The notes under the pieces were generated by a model. It saw nothing but the letters and a program-made list of their open reading frames with translations, had not been told where the DNA came from and did no database searches. From an uncultured Arenimonas sp. (GTDB lineage: Bacteria > Pseudomonadota > Gammaproteobacteria > Xanthomonadales > Xanthomonadaceae), in NCBI GenBank assembly GCA_946480565.1, contig CAMLKR010000026.1, forward strand, positions 1 to 20,258: DNA of 20,258 bases, read 5' to 3'. Positions 18,811 through 20,258 of this stretch are shown here, one piece after another (the stretch's first letter is position 1; the number at the start of each line of letters is the position of its first letter). Made by a program: the position numbers and the translations under genes.

Positions 18811-19755
18811 TCAAGCCTTGGCGCGGCGCGGTGCCTTGTGCGCCAGCGGTTCGGGCGCGGTGAGCAGGCCCGGCGGCAGGTCGCGCAGCACCTCGGCGAG
18901 CTTGTGCAGGAAACCCGCGGTGGCCGAACTCTTGCGCCAGACCAGGGCCAGGCGCCGGGTCGGCGGCGGGTCGCGGAAGGACAGCAGGCGGATGTTCTCC
19001 GACGGCGACACCGGCGGTTTCACCGCCAGCATCGGCAGCAGGGTGACGCCCACCCCGGCGGCCACCATCTGCCGCAGCGTCTCCAGGCTGGTGGCCCGGA
19101 AGCCCTCTTTTTCGCCGGCGCCGGCCAGGGTGCAGACCTCGAGCGCCTGGTCGCGAAGGCAATGGCCCTCCTCGAGCAGCAGCAGGCGTTCGTGGTCGAG
19201 TTCGGACAGGCGCAGCTCGCGCTGGTCGGCCAGCGGATGGCCTTCGGGCACGGCCAGCAGGAAGGGTTCTTCAAACAGGAATTCGGTTTCCAGCCAGTCC
19301 TCGTGCAGGGGCAGGGCGAGCACGGCGGCATCGAGTTTTCCGTCGCGCAGCATGTGCAGCACGACCTCGGTCTTTTCCTCGACCAGCAGCAGCTCCAGGC
19401 GCGGGAAGCGCGCGCGGATGCGCGGCACCACGTGCGGCAGCAGATAGGGGCCGAGGGTGGGGAACAGCCCCAGCCGCACGCTGCCGGCCTCCGGGTCCGA
19501 GGTACGACGCGCGGTTTCGCGCATCTGCTCGACTTCGGCCAGCACGCGGCGCGCGCGGGCCGCGATGTCGTGGCCGGCGGGGGTCAGCATCACCTGGCGC
19601 GGCGCGCGTTCGACCAGGGCGACGCCGAGTTCGTCCTCCAGTTTCTTGATCTGGGTCGAGAGTGTCGGCTGGCTGACGTGGCAGGCTTCCGCCGCGCGGC
19701 CAAAATGCCGCTGCTCGGCCAGGGCGACCAGGTATCGAAGATCCCGCAGGTTCAT
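18811..19755 (-). CDS. oxyR: Hydrogen peroxide-responsive LysR-type regulator OxyR
   Basis: The 314-residue protein has a LysR-type helix-turn-helix (about residues 1-60, including FGRAAEACHVSQPTLSTQIKKLE) and a substrate-binding-like effector domain. The redox motif E-G-H-C-L-R-D-Q-A-L-E-V-C gives Cys199 and Cys208, the exact E. coli OxyR numbering. This identifies OxyR rather than a generic LysR protein. Oxidation to the Cys199-Cys208 disulfide activates transcription of peroxide genes. A short basic C-terminal tail (K-A-P-R-R-A-K-A) is an extra feature. It is divergent from ahpC over 181 nt holding an OxyR-like operator, and rnk and rubrerythrin follow downstream. Confidence 0.97.
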   Translation of the reverse strand: MNLRDLRYLVALAEQRHFGRAAEACHVSQPTLSTQIKKLEDELGVALVERAPRQVMLTPAGHDIAARARRVLAEVEQMRETARRTSDPEAGSVRLGLFPTLGPYLLPHVVPRIRARFPRLELLLVEEKTEVVLHMLRDGKLDAAVLALPLHEDWLETEFLFEEPFLLAVPEGHPLADQRELRLSELDHERLLLLEEGHCLRDQALEVCTLAGAGEKEGFRATSLETLRQMVAAGVGVTLLPMLAVKPPVSPSENIRLLSFRDPPPTRRLALVWRKSSATAGFLHKLAEVLRDLPPGLLTAPEPLAHKAPRRAKA

Positions 19756-19788
19756 AGAACATCGCTCCGGCCTATCGAGGCGGGGATA

Positions 19789-19817
19789 TCAATACGCCTT
19801 GAAAATGGATTGGGCAA
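19789..19817 (-). promoter_or_regulatory. Candidate oxyR promoter
   Basis: On the minus strand TTGCCC (19817-19812) and TATTGA (19794-19789) are separated by exactly 17 nt in an A/T-rich patch. The -35 matches 4 of 6 and the -10 only 3 of 6. It lies about 8 nt from the OxyR-like operator on its upstream side, so autoregulation is plausible. Confidence 0.35.
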
Positions 19818-19824
19818 GCATTAA

Positions 19825-19861
19825 ATAGGCATTGGCTATAGGTTTGATCTAGATAATCATC
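19825..19861 (+). promoter_or_regulatory. OxyR operator upstream of ahpC
   Basis: ATAG at 19825-19828, seven bases, then CTAT at 19836-19839 is a perfect half of the known OxyR tetramer motif (ATAG-N7-CTAT-N7-ATAG-N7-CTAT). The second half, in register from 19847, is degenerate (ATCT ... CATC). The site ends exactly at the ahpC -35 region, the usual activator position for OxyR. Confidence 0.6.
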
Positions 19862-19890
19862 TTCACATATCCATAGCGTCGGCCTAACAT
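19862..19890 (+). promoter_or_regulatory. ahpC promoter
   Basis: TTCACA at 19862-19867 (5 of 6 to the -35 consensus) and TAACAT at 19885-19890 (4 of 6 to the -10) are separated by 17 nt. The predicted start near 19897 gives a leader of about 40 nt. The OxyR-like site abuts the -35, consistent with activation by direct contact with RNA polymerase. Confidence 0.6.
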
Positions 19891-19936
19891 TCACGCAAGT
19901 TTCGATTCACCCCTCCCCCAACAAAAGGACAGCCCC

Positions 19937-20258
19937 ATGTCTCTGATCAACACCCAGATCCAGCCGTTCAAGGCCCAGGCCTTCCACAACGGCAAGTTCG
20001 TCGAAGTGACCGATGCCAGCCTGAAGGGCAAGTGGTCCGTGCTGGTGTTCATGCCGGCCGCCTTCACCTTCAACTGCCCGACCGAGGTCGAGGACGCCGC
20101 CCAGAACTACGGCGAGTTCCAGGCCGCCGGTGCCGAAATCTACATCGTGACCACCGACACGCACTTCTCGCACAAGGTCTGGCACGAGACCTCGCCGGCC
20201 GTCGGCAAGGCCAAGTTCCCGCTGGTCGGCGACCCGACCCACCAGCTGACCCGCGCCT
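19937..20258 (+). CDS. ahpC: Alkyl hydroperoxide reductase subunit AhpC (3' end cut by window)
   Basis: AhpC is a typical 2-Cys peroxiredoxin that reduces hydrogen peroxide and organic peroxides in the cytoplasm, usually recycled by AhpF. About 107 codons are present. The N-terminus MSLINTQIQPFKAQAFHNGKF and the active-site stretch F-M-P-A-A-F-T-F-N-C-P-T-E place the peroxidatic Cys at residue 47. The following VTTDTHFSHKVWHE and KFPLVGDPTHQLTRA are family blocks. The resolving Cys and any ahpF lie beyond the window. AAGGA lies a few bases before the ATG. It is divergent from oxyR and probably under its control. Confidence 0.96.
   Translation, partial: MSLINTQIQPFKAQAFHNGKFVEVTDASLKGKWSVLVFMPAAFTFNCPTEVEDAAQNYGEFQAAGAEIYIVTTDTHFSHKVWHETSPAVGKAKFPLVGDPTHQLTRA

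Overview
The window is very GC-rich, gene-dense bacterial chromosome and looks like core genome rather than an accessory island. Protein sequences and gene order (ftsY divergent from rsmD-coaD, followed by a small lipoprotein, an Alvin-type ferredoxin and gamma-glutamyltransferase; glnS followed by a deaminase and rlmM; oxyR divergent from ahpC) point to a gammaproteobacterium of the Xanthomonadales/Lysobacteraceae (Lysobacter, Luteimonas, Thermomonas or Pseudoxanthomonas relatives). This placement rests on recall of family features, not on a database search.

Layout. 1-2813 (minus): ftsY, an AsmA-like membrane protein and mutY (cut by the window edge), joined by 4-nt start/stop overlaps. 2870-7883 (plus): rsmD and coaD (overlapping), an unknown lipoprotein, a 2[4Fe-4S] ferredoxin overlapping a periplasmic gamma-glutamyltransferase, an MBL-fold hydrolase and a secreted DUF4920 protein. 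7940-9827 (plus): a Tat-exported PhoX/DUF839 protein and a MAPEG-family membrane protein. 9828-9951: a short repeat-rich spacer. 9940-13582 (minus): glnS, a nucleoside deaminase, rlmM and a secreted EF-hand protein, all overlapping. 13714-17131 (plus): a seven-TM receptor-like protein with a degenerate GGDEF domain, a glutathione S-transferase and apt. 17133-19755 (minus): oxyR, rnk, rubrerythrin and an unknown anchored or secreted protein. 19937-end (plus): ahpC, cut by the window edge.

How the genes relate. The left half is housekeeping: membrane targeting, rRNA methylation, CoA synthesis, DNA repair and Gln-tRNA charging. The right end is a peroxide-defence locus. OxyR keeps both redox cysteines (C199 and C208). 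The oxyR-ahpC spacer holds a perfect ATAG-N7-CTAT half-operator directly upstream of a good sigma-70 type promoter for ahpC. A diiron rubrerythrin lies downstream of oxyR on the same strand. Six neighbouring gene pairs share the ATGA or GTGA overlap typical of translational coupling.

No CRISPR array, transposase, prophage, tRNA or rRNA was seen, and there is no clear undescribed multi-gene system. The items most worth a second look are the degenerate-GGDEF 7TM protein, the OxyR operator/promoter architecture, the 9830-9951 repeat element, hairpins abutting three start regions, and two conserved-looking proteins of unknown function (4018-4521 and 17133-17777).
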